A stretch of DNA of 13,777 bases from Paraliomyxa sp041600735 (GTDB lineage: Bacteria > Myxococcota_A > Polyangia > Nannocystales > Nannocystaceae). Both the position numbers and the translations under genes were made by a program. The stretch is from positions 1 to 13,777 of the forward strand of contig JBFIJN010000227.1 of the NCBI GenBank assembly GCA_041600735.1, given 5' to 3'. The notes below the pieces were generated by a model. That model had not been told where the DNA came from. It did not search any database and was given only the letters and a program-made list of their open reading frames with translations. This document shows, piece by piece, positions 6,829-13,777 of this stretch; the stretch's first letter is position 1; each line of letters begins with the position of its first letter.

Positions 6829-7031
6829 GCGGCCCTCGGGCTCCCCGTCCGGTCCAATTCCGTCGCCGATGCGGATGGCCAACGTGATAGTGTCGAGAGT
6901 GGAGCGAACCGTTGCGACCGATCGAGTCCCGCCCATCACGAGGCATCGACGATCGTCGTAACGGATCGCGACCCCTTGGTCACTGTCTTCACGTGCAGGC
7001 CGGAGCGTCGGCCCGCGAGGAGTCAGCGACC
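6829..7031. other. Intergenic region upstream of the small protein/TPR kinase unit
   Basis: No convincing gene fits in these 203 bases. They contain a perfect 12-base palindrome, CGACGATCGTCG, at 6947-6958, about 75 bases before the next start, and a GAGGAG ribosome site at 7017-7022. A promoter for the two-gene plus-strand unit should lie here, but I see no good -35/-10 or -24/-12 pair. I also see no strong hairpin with a T run to terminate the upstream activator gene. Confidence 0.5.
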
Positions 7032-7448
7032 ATGAAACTCTACGATCCCACCCCGGCACTCGTGAGCGATGACAGCGACGTCATCGAGAAGCTCACGACC
7101 GAGGAGTACGACGACTACTGCGGATGGCCACACTCATCCACAGAGGACAAGATCGCGACCGTCGAGGCCTGGGCCACGGTGAGCACGGTGACCGTCGAGC
7201 TCCACCACGACGAAGCCTGCGTGCTTACGGTGGTCGTGCTCGATGGTGACTCGAATGCGCTGAGCCACAGCACCGGAACGACCGTCGACACGGTCGAGCT
7301 CGACGTTCCCGCCCAGTCGGGCGAAGCCAACGTCAATGAGTGGGAGCTCGAGGTCGAGGTGCGCAGCAGTCAGGCCAGCCCCTCGAGCCCGCCGCTCAAG
7401 AAGCTGCCGCTCAAGGTCAAGGTCGGGCGCGGAGGCCCAGGTACGTAG
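7032..7448 (+). CDS. Hypothetical 138-residue protein preceding TPR kinase
   Basis: The ATG at 7032 has GAGGAG 9 bases upstream, which decides this start over an in-frame extension to 6912 whose residues are Arg-rich and noncoding in look. The product has no signal peptide, no TM segment and only two Cys (30, 63). It is acidic at the N-terminus (DDSDVIEKLTTEEYDDY). Residues about 40-135 alternate hydrophobic and polar residues in strand-like runs (VSTVTVELHH, CVLTVVVLDG, EWELEVEVRS, LPLKVKV), suggesting a small beta-sandwich. I do not recognise the family. Only one base separates its stop from the GTG of the kinase downstream, so the two are almost certainly co-transcribed and probably translationally coupled. 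It could be a regulator, adaptor or substrate of that kinase, which is inference from position alone. Confidence 0.8.
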   Translation: MKLYDPTPALVSDDSDVIEKLTTEEYDDYCGWPHSSTEDKIATVEAWATVSTVTVELHHDEACVLTVVVLDGDSNALSHSTGTTVDTVELDVPAQSGEANVNEWELEVEVRSSQASPSSPPLKKLPLKVKVGRGGPGT

Positions 7449-7449
7449 A

Positions 7450-10398
7450 GTGTCCCGCTCGGCAACACCCGAAGATCCCGACTCCGCGGTCTCCGGAGAC
7501 GCGCCAATTCCATTGCCGATGGGCGAGGGGCTGGATGGCCAGGCGATGTTCGCTCGGCTGTCGGATCGGATCTTCGGCGAGACGGCCGCTCCACCGCGGG
7601 TCGGTCGCTTCCGGGTGACGGGCTCGATCGGCCAGGGTGGCATGGGGCAGGTGTTCGCCGGGCTCGACGAGGACCTCGAGCGCCGCGTGGCGCTCAAGCT
7701 GCTGCACGCGGGCTTCGACGAGGAGCAACGCGGGCGTCTGCGCCGTGAGGCGCAGGTGCTGGCGCGGCTCAACCACCCCAATGTGGTGCACGTCTACGAG
7801 GTCGGCGAGCACGAGGGCGTGCCGTTCGTGGCCATGGAGCACGTCGAGGGGCGAACGCTCGCGGCGTGGAGGCACGAGCGGCGGCGCTCGTGGCAAGAGA
7901 TCGTCGAGGTCTACCGACAGGCGGCAAGGGGGCTGGCCGCGGCCCATGCGGCGGGCATCGTGCACCGCGACTTCAAGCCCTCCAACGTGATGGTGGGGCA
8001 CGACGAGCGGGTGCGCGTGCTCGACTTCGGGCTGGCGCGCGAGACGAGCACCGTGACGGCACGCTCGAGCGACCCCGAGGCGACGAGCGCCACCACCGGC
8101 CCCTCGTCCTCGATGATGCTGCACACGCGCACCGGCGCGATCATGGGCACGCCGGCCTATATGTCTCCCGAGCAGCAGGGGGGGCGCGCGAGCGGCCCGG
8201 CCTCCGATCAGTTCAGCTTCTGCCTGGCGCTCTACGAAGCGTTGTTCGACGAGTCGCCGCTCGCGGGGCAGACCGGAGCCGCGCGGATGGAGGCGATCCT
8301 CGCGGGGCACGTCGAGCGCGTGGATGCGGCCTCGCGCTGCCCGGGGTGGCTGCGGCGCCTCGTGCTGCGGGGGCTGCGGCCGCTGCCGCAAGAGCGCCAC
8401 CCCTCGATGGCGGCGCTCGTCGAGGCGCTGGATCGCGGGCATCGGCGGCGGCGTGTCACGGCGCTCACCGTCGGGATGGCGTCGCTCGCGATCGCATCGC
8501 TCGCGCTCGCGGTGTGGGGCTCGAGCGCCAACGTTGCCGAGTCGTGCCCCTACGAGGGCGATCTGGCCGGGGTGTGGGACGAGCCGCGCAAGCTGGAGAT
8601 CGAGCGTGCGTTCATGAGCACGGGCCGCCCCGAGGCCGTGCGCGCCCATCAGGTGGTGACCGAGGCGCTCGACGGATTCGCCGAGCGCTGGCGAGGGGCG
8701 CGAGCCCAGGCGTGCGAGGCCGACGCGCGGCGGTCGGCGGTCGACGACGATCCGCGGGCACGGCTGCGCTGCTTGGATCTCCGTCGCCGGGAGCTGCTGC
8801 ACCTGGGCTCGCTGCTCGCCGAGGCCGACGAGCGCGTGGTGACGCGGGCACCGCTGCTCGTGGGCGCGCTGCCGCCGATCGAGGCGTGCATGCAGATCAC
8901 CGGCCGCCCGGCGCCCGACGAAGCCTCGGCGCTCGCGACCGTGGAGCTCCGCGCCAGCCTCACCGAGGCTCGCTTCTTGCGCGCGGCCGGGCGCTTCCAA
9001 GACGCCGGCGACGTGCTCGACCAAGCCCTGCTGGGGGCGCGCGACCACCGTGACCGCGGGATCGAGGCCGAGGTGCGCCTCGAGCAGGGTCTCACCCTGG
9101 ATCGGCAAGGGCGCCACCGCGAGGCGATCGAGCACCTCGAGCTGTCCGTGGCGCTGGCGCTGGCGGAGGACGATCGACCGCTGATCGTGAGCGCGTCGCT
9201 CAAGCTCGCCGAGGTGGAGCTGTTCCCGTTTGGCAACGTCGACGCGGCTCGGCGCATCCTCCTGCAGATCGACGAGCTCGTGGAGGAGCTGCCGCCCAGC
9301 GCCCGGCGCCTGGCCGACTGGCACCGCGCGCGCGGCATGCTGGAGACGCAGCAGCAACACGTGGATCGGGCGATCGAGGAGCACCGCCGCGAGGTCGAGC
9401 TCTTGCGCGCCGAGGTGCCGGTCGATCCCTCGCAGCTCGCCGAGGCGATCACGTTGCTGGCCAATGCCCTGGCCGATGCCGGTCGCCCCACCGAGGCGCT
9501 CGCGCTCTATCGGGAGGTCGTCGAGCTGCGCGAGCGCGCGTATGGCCACGACCACCCGCTCTTGGCCCGCGCCTTCATGAACATCGGCATCGTGTACGGC
9601 GAGCTCGGGCGGCCTGCGGAGGCGCGGGCGCACTACGAGCAGGCGCTCGCGCTGCTGCGGGTCGTCGAGGACACCGGCGAGTACTGGGCCGACGCGGCCA
9701 CGACGCGCCAGGGCCTGGCGATCGCGCTCTACGAGCTCGACCCCGAGGACCCCGGCCCGGCCATCGAGCTCGCCGAGCAGGCGCAGGCGATCCTGCAAGA
9801 GCGACTGGAGCCCGTCGATCCGCGTCGCATCGAGGTCGGTCGCACGCTGTGCAACCTCTACGAAGCGGGCGGGCGCGAGCTCGATGTCCTTCGCTGCCTC
9901 CAGAATCAAGAGCACCTGCACGACACCCACGAGCTCGAGGATCCGATCTGGGACATCCGCGTGAACATCGCGCAGAGCTTGGTCGCGCAGGAGCGCCACG
10001 TCGAGGCGCGCAGCTACATGGAGGAGGCCATGCCGCGCATTCGCGAGGAGCTCGGGGCTCGCGATGCTCGCCTAGTGCTGCCGTTGATGCGGCTGGTGGT
10101 GCTCGAGGAGGCCGAGGGCGGCGATCCGGCGCGCGCGCTCGTGGCCCTCGAGCAGGTCCGGGCTGCGGTCGCCCACGAAGCCGAGGTCGATCCCGAGTAT
10201 CGCGACTACGTCTCGCAGGCGATCGCGCTCGGGGCCTGGCGCTTGGCGGTTCACGAGCATGCGGCGGGAGGGCACGCGCGCGAGGCCGTGCTGCTCGACG
10301 AGGCCACGCAGCGCTACGCTCGGCTCGACGCGAGCTTCGAGGGCGACGCGCAGCTCGAAGAGATCCGACAGTGGCGAGCCGAGCACCCGCACGGCTAG
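7450..10398 (+). CDS. Transmembrane Ser/Thr protein kinase with Cys module and long TPR tail
   Basis: The protein has 982 residues from the GTG at 7450. A canonical kinase domain spans about 54-330: G61/G63/G66 in the Gly loop (IGQGGMG), Lys83, Glu100, HRDFKPSN 172-179 with the catalytic Lys176 present, DFG 192-194 and SPE 239-241. The activation segment is long and Ser/Thr-rich (198-232), which suits autophosphorylation. A TM helix lies at about 337-358. After it comes a module with Cys366, 422, 441 and 480 around CLDLRRRELLHL, then about eight or nine TPR-like helical pairs (500-870) and further helices to the end. Its tail is probably extracytoplasmic and binds protein partners. From memory, this architecture is frequent in Nannocystis and Haliangium relatives. 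The start is uncertain: GGAGG lies 14 bases upstream, longer than usual, and the next ATG is at 7519. The gene is coupled to the 138-residue gene before it, and its stop is two bases from the stop of the convergent peptidase. Confidence 0.93.
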   Translation: MSRSATPEDPDSAVSGDAPIPLPMGEGLDGQAMFARLSDRIFGETAAPPRVGRFRVTGSIGQGGMGQVFAGLDEDLERRVALKLLHAGFDEEQRGRLRREAQVLARLNHPNVVHVYEVGEHEGVPFVAMEHVEGRTLAAWRHERRRSWQEIVEVYRQAARGLAAAHAAGIVHRDFKPSNVMVGHDERVRVLDFGLARETSTVTARSSDPEATSATTGPSSSMMLHTRTGAIMGTPAYMSPEQQGGRASGPASDQFSFCLALYEALFDESPLAGQTGAARMEAILAGHVERVDAASRCPGWLRRLVLRGLRPLPQERHPSMAALVEALDRGHRRRRVTALTVGMASLAIASLALAVWGSSANVAESCPYEGDLAGVWDEPRKLEIERAFMSTGRPEAVRAHQVVTEALDGFAERWRGARAQACEADARRSAVDDDPRARLRCLDLRRRELLHLGSLLAEADERVVTRAPLLVGALPPIEACMQITGRPAPDEASALATVELRASLTEARFLRAAGRFQDAGDVLDQALLGARDHRDRGIEAEVRLEQGLTLDRQGRHREAIEHLELSVALALAEDDRPLIVSASLKLAEVELFPFGNVDAARRILLQIDELVEELPPSARRLADWHRARGMLETQQQHVDRAIEEHRREVELLRAEVPVDPSQLAEAITLLANALADAGRPTEALALYREVVELRERAYGHDHPLLARAFMNIGIVYGELGRPAEARAHYEQALALLRVVEDTGEYWADAATTRQGLAIALYELDPEDPGPAIELAEQAQAILQERLEPVDPRRIEVGRTLCNLYEAGGRELDVLRCLQNQEHLHDTHELEDPIWDIRVNIAQSLVAQERHVEARSYMEEAMPRIREELGARDARLVLPLMRLVVLEEAEGGDPARALVALEQVRAAVAHEAEVDPEYRDYVSQAIALGAWRLAVHEHAAGGHAREAVLLDEATQRYARLDASFEGDAQLEEIRQWRAEHPHG

Positions 10399-10400
10399 CA

Positions 10401-12398
10401 CTACTGGGCGGGAAGGCAGGGCCACACCCACTGGCTCGCGTCGAGCTCGAGGGGCCCTGTCGCGAGCAAGAGCTTGCGATTGGAGCGGATCGTGAGCGCC
10501 TCGACCGCAGTCGGCGAGGGCGCACGAGGGCCGCCGTAGCCGCCGTGACCGTGGACTCGCTCGAGGCGGATGCGGTGCAGCTGCGAGCGACGAAGGCCGG
10601 TGCCGGGGTCGAGCGAGTACTGGTCGACCGCGAGGGCGGTCGCGGCGGCGGGGATCGAGCACGGCAGCACCCAGCTGCGATCATCGAGCCATAGACGCAT
10701 GCTGCAGGAGCCTTCGTGATCGCGGGTCACGAGCTCGACCTCGAGGAGGGTCACGTAGTCGTGGTCGATGATGCCTTCGTACTGGGCCCAGCAGGTCGTC
10801 ACGTCATCGAGCCATCGCGGAGGGCTGGAGGGACTCTCCAGGTTGTACCGGCCCTTCCAGCCCCGGTACCACACGCCTACCTGCTCGGGGAGCCAGGCGC
10901 TCGCGAGGCTCCCCGGCTCCTTGCGCAGCAGGATGCGCTTGATCTCGTTGCGACCCACGCCCCAGAAGCAGTAGCCCGCGCGCTGCGAGGGCTCGTGGTC
11001 GTCGTGTTCCCATGTGTCGAGCGGCAGCACTCGATCGCCGAGGTCGAGCCACAGGCGGTCGTCGGTGCCCGCCATGGAGAGGGTGCTCGTCGTCAGCTCC
11101 ACGAAGAGGTCGTACCACCCGATCGCCGCGCGGGTGTATGCGCACAGGCGACGCTCGAAGCCGTTCATCACGCAGCGCTGCTGAGACGTCGTGCAGCGCG
11201 GACAGTTGCCGTTGGGGGTGGTGCCCCGATCGAGCGGCGCAGAGGCGCACGCGCACGGCACGTGCTCGTTCACATACTCGTCGTAGGCGCCGAAGTGATG
11301 GAGGAGCTCGTGGGCGACGATCCCGTCCAGCGTGGCGGCACCGCGGCCGCGCCAGTCGTCGTGGTACGTGATCCACGTGTGCGTCTCGGTGTAGCCGACG
11401 GCAAAGTCGTTGCTTGCGTGTGGGGTGATCACGATCGCCTTGCCCACCTCGCAGCGGAGCTTGCGGGCGAGTGCCTTGCGATAGGGATCGATGCCGGTGA
11501 TGTCGAGCGCGGCCGAGTGCTGCGTGCCATCGAGCTCGATCTTGGTCCTGCGGAGCACGTCGGTGAACTGCTCCGCACGGGGTAGACGCGAGGGGGTGAC
11601 GGGGTCGGGCACCTCGAAGCGCAGCACGAAGGTGAGGTTGCCGTCGGGGTGCTCGGAGACCAGCCAGGCGAGCCCGTCGATGACCTCGCGCATGACCCGG
11701 TGCTCCTGCGCGGGCCCGCGAAAGCGCAGGCCCGCGGTGAGCTGGACGAGCACGACGCCGATGGCGATGCGGCCGTGGCACCCCTTGGGCGGGTCTGCCC
11801 GGCCGGCGAGCGTGACGGTGCAGCGGGTCCCGCCCGGATCGACGGGCGATCGTGTCTGTTGGCCGGCAGCGGCCGTGGCGTCGCGCAGCGACTTGCCAGT
11901 CCGCTCGCGGAAGGCCGCCGTCGCTTCGCGGTGCAGGGCCTCGTGGCCCTCGGTCCACTTCTCGACCGTGGTGATGTCGAGCGCCGCCAAGATCTCGCCG
12001 TACTTGCAGGGGTAGGTGCGCGCAAAGTGGCGGAGCTCGGACCGCGTGCGAGCTGGCCGCTCGGGGTCGCGGTCGTATTGGTGGCGGTACTCCGCAGCGA
12101 AGCGCACGTTCCACTGCGCGGCGACCCGCTGCGCGGCGGGCTCGGGGCCCAAGATCCGGGCATCGACGGGACCTCGGCAGTAGCTCGAGAACAATCGCGA
12201 GGCCATGGCCGCCGCGGCCGCGTCGTCGGAGGCCAGCACTTCGAAGGCATAGTGCTCGTGCTGGACCGTCACGCGCAGCCCGCGGGCCCGCAGATCCAGC
12301 CACGCGTGCTCGGCACGGGCCCGCGCCGCGTGGACATCGAGGTCGTGGCGCGCGAGCACGAGGAGATGGAGGCCAGGGGCTGCTGCGGTGGTGATCAT
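10401..12398 (-). CDS. Putative zinc metallopeptidase (HExxHxxGxxDEY) with duplicated C-terminal module
   Basis: The protein has 665 residues from the ATG at 12398; a GTG at 12419 is an in-frame alternative. The centre carries a zinc-protease site, HELLHHFGAYDEY, at 363-375: His363, catalytic Glu364, His367, and Asp373 as the likely third ligand. Asp in that place is known in snapalysin-type metzincins, and the DEY ending recalls M64 peptidases with one residue less. A likely Met-turn, RCVMNG (408-413, Met411), follows about 40 residues later. Between them is a Cys-rich loop (Cys382, 384, 399, 402, 409, 419). The N-terminal 190 residues are of unknown type. The C-terminus (about 446-665) contains two copies of a similar module (LWLD...VLP, then a stretch with KRILL or HRIRL), perhaps PLAT-like. 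No signal peptide is visible, so its location is unclear. It is convergent with the TPR kinase and divergent from the sigma factor. Zinc peptidase activity is likely; the family is not certain. Confidence 0.85.
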   Translation of the reverse strand: MITTAAAPGLHLLVLARHDLDVHAARARAEHAWLDLRARGLRVTVQHEHYAFEVLASDDAAAAAMASRLFSSYCRGPVDARILGPEPAAQRVAAQWNVRFAAEYRHQYDRDPERPARTRSELRHFARTYPCKYGEILAALDITTVEKWTEGHEALHREATAAFRERTGKSLRDATAAAGQQTRSPVDPGGTRCTVTLAGRADPPKGCHGRIAIGVVLVQLTAGLRFRGPAQEHRVMREVIDGLAWLVSEHPDGNLTFVLRFEVPDPVTPSRLPRAEQFTDVLRRTKIELDGTQHSAALDITGIDPYRKALARKLRCEVGKAIVITPHASNDFAVGYTETHTWITYHDDWRGRGAATLDGIVAHELLHHFGAYDEYVNEHVPCACASAPLDRGTTPNGNCPRCTTSQQRCVMNGFERRLCAYTRAAIGWYDLFVELTTSTLSMAGTDDRLWLDLGDRVLPLDTWEHDDHEPSQRAGYCFWGVGRNEIKRILLRKEPGSLASAWLPEQVGVWYRGWKGRYNLESPSSPPRWLDDVTTCWAQYEGIIDHDYVTLLEVELVTRDHEGSCSMRLWLDDRSWVLPCSIPAAATALAVDQYSLDPGTGLRRSQLHRIRLERVHGHGGYGGPRAPSPTAVEALTIRSNRKLLLATGPLELDASQWVWPCLPAQ

Positions 12399-12503
12399 GG
12401 TCGGGGCTCGTCTCGACACTGGGCAGTGCGTCGAGTCGCCCGATCCGTTACGCCGATTCCCTCACCACCTCCGGATCGCGAAAGACCTTGGAGTTACGGC
12501 GGC

Positions 12504-12552
12504 TTGACCCGCGCTCCGGGGTTGGGGCCTGCGGGTGATACGATCCCGAGGC
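12504..12552 (+). promoter_or_regulatory. Possible extended -10 promoter of the ECF sigma gene
   Basis: TGATACGAT at 12536-12544 fits an extended -10 element (TGn then TACGAT, 4 of 6 to TATAAT). Transcription would start only a few bases before the ATG at 12553, giving an almost leaderless message, and the start indeed lacks a usable ribosome site: GAGG is only 1 base away. TTGACC at 12504-12509 resembles a -35 box, but the spacing to that -10 is about 29 bases, too long for a standard pair. The divergent promoter for the peptidase must also lie between 12399 and 12552; I see no clear candidate for it. Confidence 0.25.
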
Positions 12553-13194
12553 ATGGCAGAGGACGGGCGCACCGACGAAGAGCTCTTCCGTGCCTGGTGC
12601 GAGGGTGATCGAAAGTCTGGTCATGCGCTGTTCGTGCGGCACTTCGGCAGCATGAGGCGCTTCTTCGCCAACAAGGCCGACGACGACGTCGAGGATCTCG
12701 TACAGCGCACCTTCATGGCCTGCGTGGAGAGCCGCGCCCGCTTCGAGCAGCGCTCGAGCTTCCGCACGTACTTGTTCGGCATCGCCCGCAACATCTTGCG
12801 CGAGCACTTTCGTAGGCGCGGCCGCGACGGGGCGACCTTCGATCCCGAGGCCCAGTCGGTGTGCGACAGCGGGGCGGGTCCGTCGACCATCATGGCCGCT
12901 CGCGAGGAGCAGCGGCTCATGCTCGCCGCGCTGCGCCGGATCCCGCTCGAGCACCAGATCCTGCTCGAGCTCTACTTCTGGGAGCGGCTCACGGCCCGTC
13001 GCATCGCCGAGATCTTCGAGCTCCCCGAGAACACGATCCGCAGCCGAATCCGCCGCGGGCGGCGGCTGCTGAGCGAGCAGCTGGAGAAGCTGGCGGGGAC
13101 CCGGGCCCTACGCGAGAGCGTGCAGGAGGGGCTCGACGACTGGGCGGAGTCGCTGCGAGGTGTGATCGACGCCGCGGCGGCCGAGCGGGGCTAG
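12553..13194 (+). CDS. ECF-type RNA polymerase sigma factor
   Basis: The protein has 213 residues. Region 2 spans about 26-89, with the core-binding and -10-recognition helices (DDVEDLVQRTFMACVES 44-60; FRTYLFGIARNILREHFRRR 70-89). Region 4 spans about 131-175, with a helix-turn-helix (LTARRIAEIFELPENTIRSR 146-165) that reads the -35 element. Region 3 is absent, as expected for the group. About 33 residues follow region 4 (ALRESVQEGLDDWAESLRGV), a short helical extension. The ATG at 12553 is preferred; an in-frame GTG at 12535 would overlap the likely -10 element. It directs core polymerase to a specific set of promoters. No anti-sigma gene is next to it in this window: the downstream neighbour is convergent and looks like a secreted propeller protein. 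The control mode is therefore open, and regulation by the extension, by a distant partner or by phosphorylation are all possible. Confidence 0.92.
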   Translation: MAEDGRTDEELFRAWCEGDRKSGHALFVRHFGSMRRFFANKADDDVEDLVQRTFMACVESRARFEQRSSFRTYLFGIARNILREHFRRRGRDGATFDPEAQSVCDSGAGPSTIMAAREEQRLMLAALRRIPLEHQILLELYFWERLTARRIAEIFELPENTIRSRIRRGRRLLSEQLEKLAGTRALRESVQEGLDDWAESLRGVIDAAAAERG

Positions 13195-13202
13195 GCGAGC
13201 GC

Positions 13203-13777
13203 TCACAGCCCCACGCGGAAGTACTCCACCGTGGTCCCGCTCGCGGGCCCTTCGGGCACCTCTTCGGCGTACGCGACCACGTGCATGTTGCCCTCGCCGT
13301 CGACCTCCATGTTGGCTCGCACGAGCCGCGTATCGGCCAGCAGCACCACCGACTGCGGCACGCCGCCCTCGAGCCAGCCGAGCACCACGTCGTAGGTGCT
13401 CATGTCGGCGATGGGGGCCCACGCGCACTCGGGCAGGCACTCCGACGCGTAGTCCACCAGCTCGTGGACCTCGGTGTAGAGCCAGCGCACGTCGCCGCCT
13501 TGGCTGCTCGCGATCGCGAGCGGGCGGTAGCGGGTCCGATCGAGTGTGCATACTTCGCCGGGCATCACCGGGGGCTGGTCGCAGGTGGTCTCGCCGGTCG
13601 GGTCCTCGGAGGCGATGACATACGAGACCCACGTGTCCACGCCATCGCGACGCGCATGGATCACCTGCACGCGCCCGCCCACGCCGGTCTCGCTGCCCGC
13701 GATCACGTGCGGCACGGCCCCGCCGCCGTCATCGGTGAGCGTGATCTCTTGCGCGATCGCAGCCGAGACCATCGCCC
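13203..13777 (-). CDS. Secreted beta-propeller-like protein, 5' end outside window
   Basis: Only the C-terminal 191 codons or so are present. The frame stays open to the right edge, and an ATG at 13772 sits inside what looks like a continuing domain, so I do not take it as the start. The residues form strand-like runs (GRVQVIHARR, DVRWLYTEV, TYDVVLGWL, QSVVLLAD). Two stretches of the DxxGxxHxxxY type (DGEGNMHVVAYAE near the end, TDDGGGAVPHVI near the edge) resemble the blade motif of BNR/sialidase-like propellers that myxobacteria often export. Four Cys fall in two close pairs (ETTCDQPPVMPGEVC and ECLPEC), consistent with disulfides outside the cytoplasm. It ends TVEYFRVGL and is convergent with the sigma gene, 8 bases between the two stops. 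The binding partner or substrate cannot be deduced. Confidence 0.75.
   Translation of the reverse strand, partial: AMVSAAIAQEITLTDDGGGAVPHVIAGSETGVGGRVQVIHARRDGVDTWVSYVIASEDPTGETTCDQPPVMPGEVCTLDRTRYRPLAIASSQGGDVRWLYTEVHELVDYASECLPECAWAPIADMSTYDVVLGWLEGGVPQSVVLLADTRLVRANMEVDGEGNMHVVAYAEEVPEGPASGTTVEYFRVGL

Noticed and set aside
6912..7031. N-terminal extension of the 138-residue protein
   Set aside because: The added residues are Arg-rich and lack strand or helix pattern, and the GAGGAG at 7017-7022 fits the ATG at 7032.
7417..9999. Long open frame on the minus strand (about 860 codons) opposite the TPR kinase
   Set aside because: It lies antisense to a gene with a clear kinase domain, TM helix and TPRs. 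Its product is Arg/His/Leu/Gln-rich with no domain pattern. Such frames are expected opposite high-GC genes.
12504..12532. TTGACC as the -35 of a standard sigma-70 promoter
   Set aside because: At 16-18 base spacing the sequence is GC-rich (GCCTGC region) with no -10 likeness. The nearest -10-like element is about 29 bases away.
13770..13772. ATG as the true start of the right-edge gene
   Set aside because: The frame remains open to the window end, the first residues already look like the inside of a propeller blade, and no signal peptide is present.
1..13777. CRISPR arrays, tRNA or rRNA genes, insertion sequences, integrases
   Set aside because: No spaced direct repeats, cloverleaf-like segments, transposase motifs or terminal inverted repeats were seen. 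The short tandem repeats all lie in frame inside kinase genes.

Overview
The window looks like chromosomal DNA of a myxobacterium, most likely from the Nannocystineae side (Nannocystis, Plesiocystis or Enhygromyxa type). This is inferred, not proven. The reasons are very high GC, dense coding on both strands, three transmembrane eukaryotic-like Ser/Thr kinases with three different extracytoplasmic tails, an FHA-headed sigma-54 activator, an ECF sigma factor, and a Cys-rich lipoprotein with a Ser/Thr-rich linker. I see no tRNA, rRNA, CRISPR, transposase or integrase.

Layout. (1) Positions 5340 down to 1, minus strand: a tight four-gene operon. It holds a Ser/Thr kinase with a TonB-like Pro/Lys/Glu stalk and a PEGA-like end (3184-5340), a second membrane Ser/Thr kinase (1559-3187), a protein with an N-terminal hydrophobic segment and two C-terminal membrane helices (711-1562), and a Cys-rich lipoprotein that runs off the left edge (1-690). 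The first two junctions are 4-base ATGA overlaps; the third gap is 20 bases. (2) Divergent from this operon is an FHA + AAA+ + Fis-HTH sigma-54 activator (5470-6828). The 130-base gap between them holds a perfect inverted repeat. (3) A 203-base gap is followed by a two-gene plus-strand unit: an unrecognised 138-residue protein (7032-7448) and, after a single base, a kinase with a long TPR tail (7450-10398). (4) Convergent with that kinase, with two bases between the stop codons, is an unusual putative zinc metallopeptidase (10401-12398, minus). (5) Divergent from the peptidase is an ECF sigma factor (12553-13194). A minus-strand propeller-like protein follows, cut by the right edge (13203-13777).

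How the genes may work together (inference). The left half reads as an envelope-to-promoter signalling module. Two kinases reach across the inner membrane, a membrane protein and a lipoprotein are co-translated or co-transcribed with them, and a divergent FHA activator could bind phospho-threonine made by the kinases and drive sigma-54 promoters. Both operon kinases lack the usual catalytic-loop lysine (HRDVSTAN with DFS; HRDITPGN), and the activator has GAFTDA in place of GAFTGA, so the module departs from textbook forms at several points. The right half pairs another kinase with a small unknown partner. It also has a metallopeptidase with an HExxHxxGxxDEY site, a Cys-rich loop, a Met-turn and a duplicated C-terminal beta-type module; this is the least familiar protein architecture here. 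An ECF sigma factor sits beside it with no adjacent anti-sigma gene.

Main limits: no homology search was possible. Starts of the first kinase, the FHA activator and the TPR kinase are uncertain. Both edge genes are partial.
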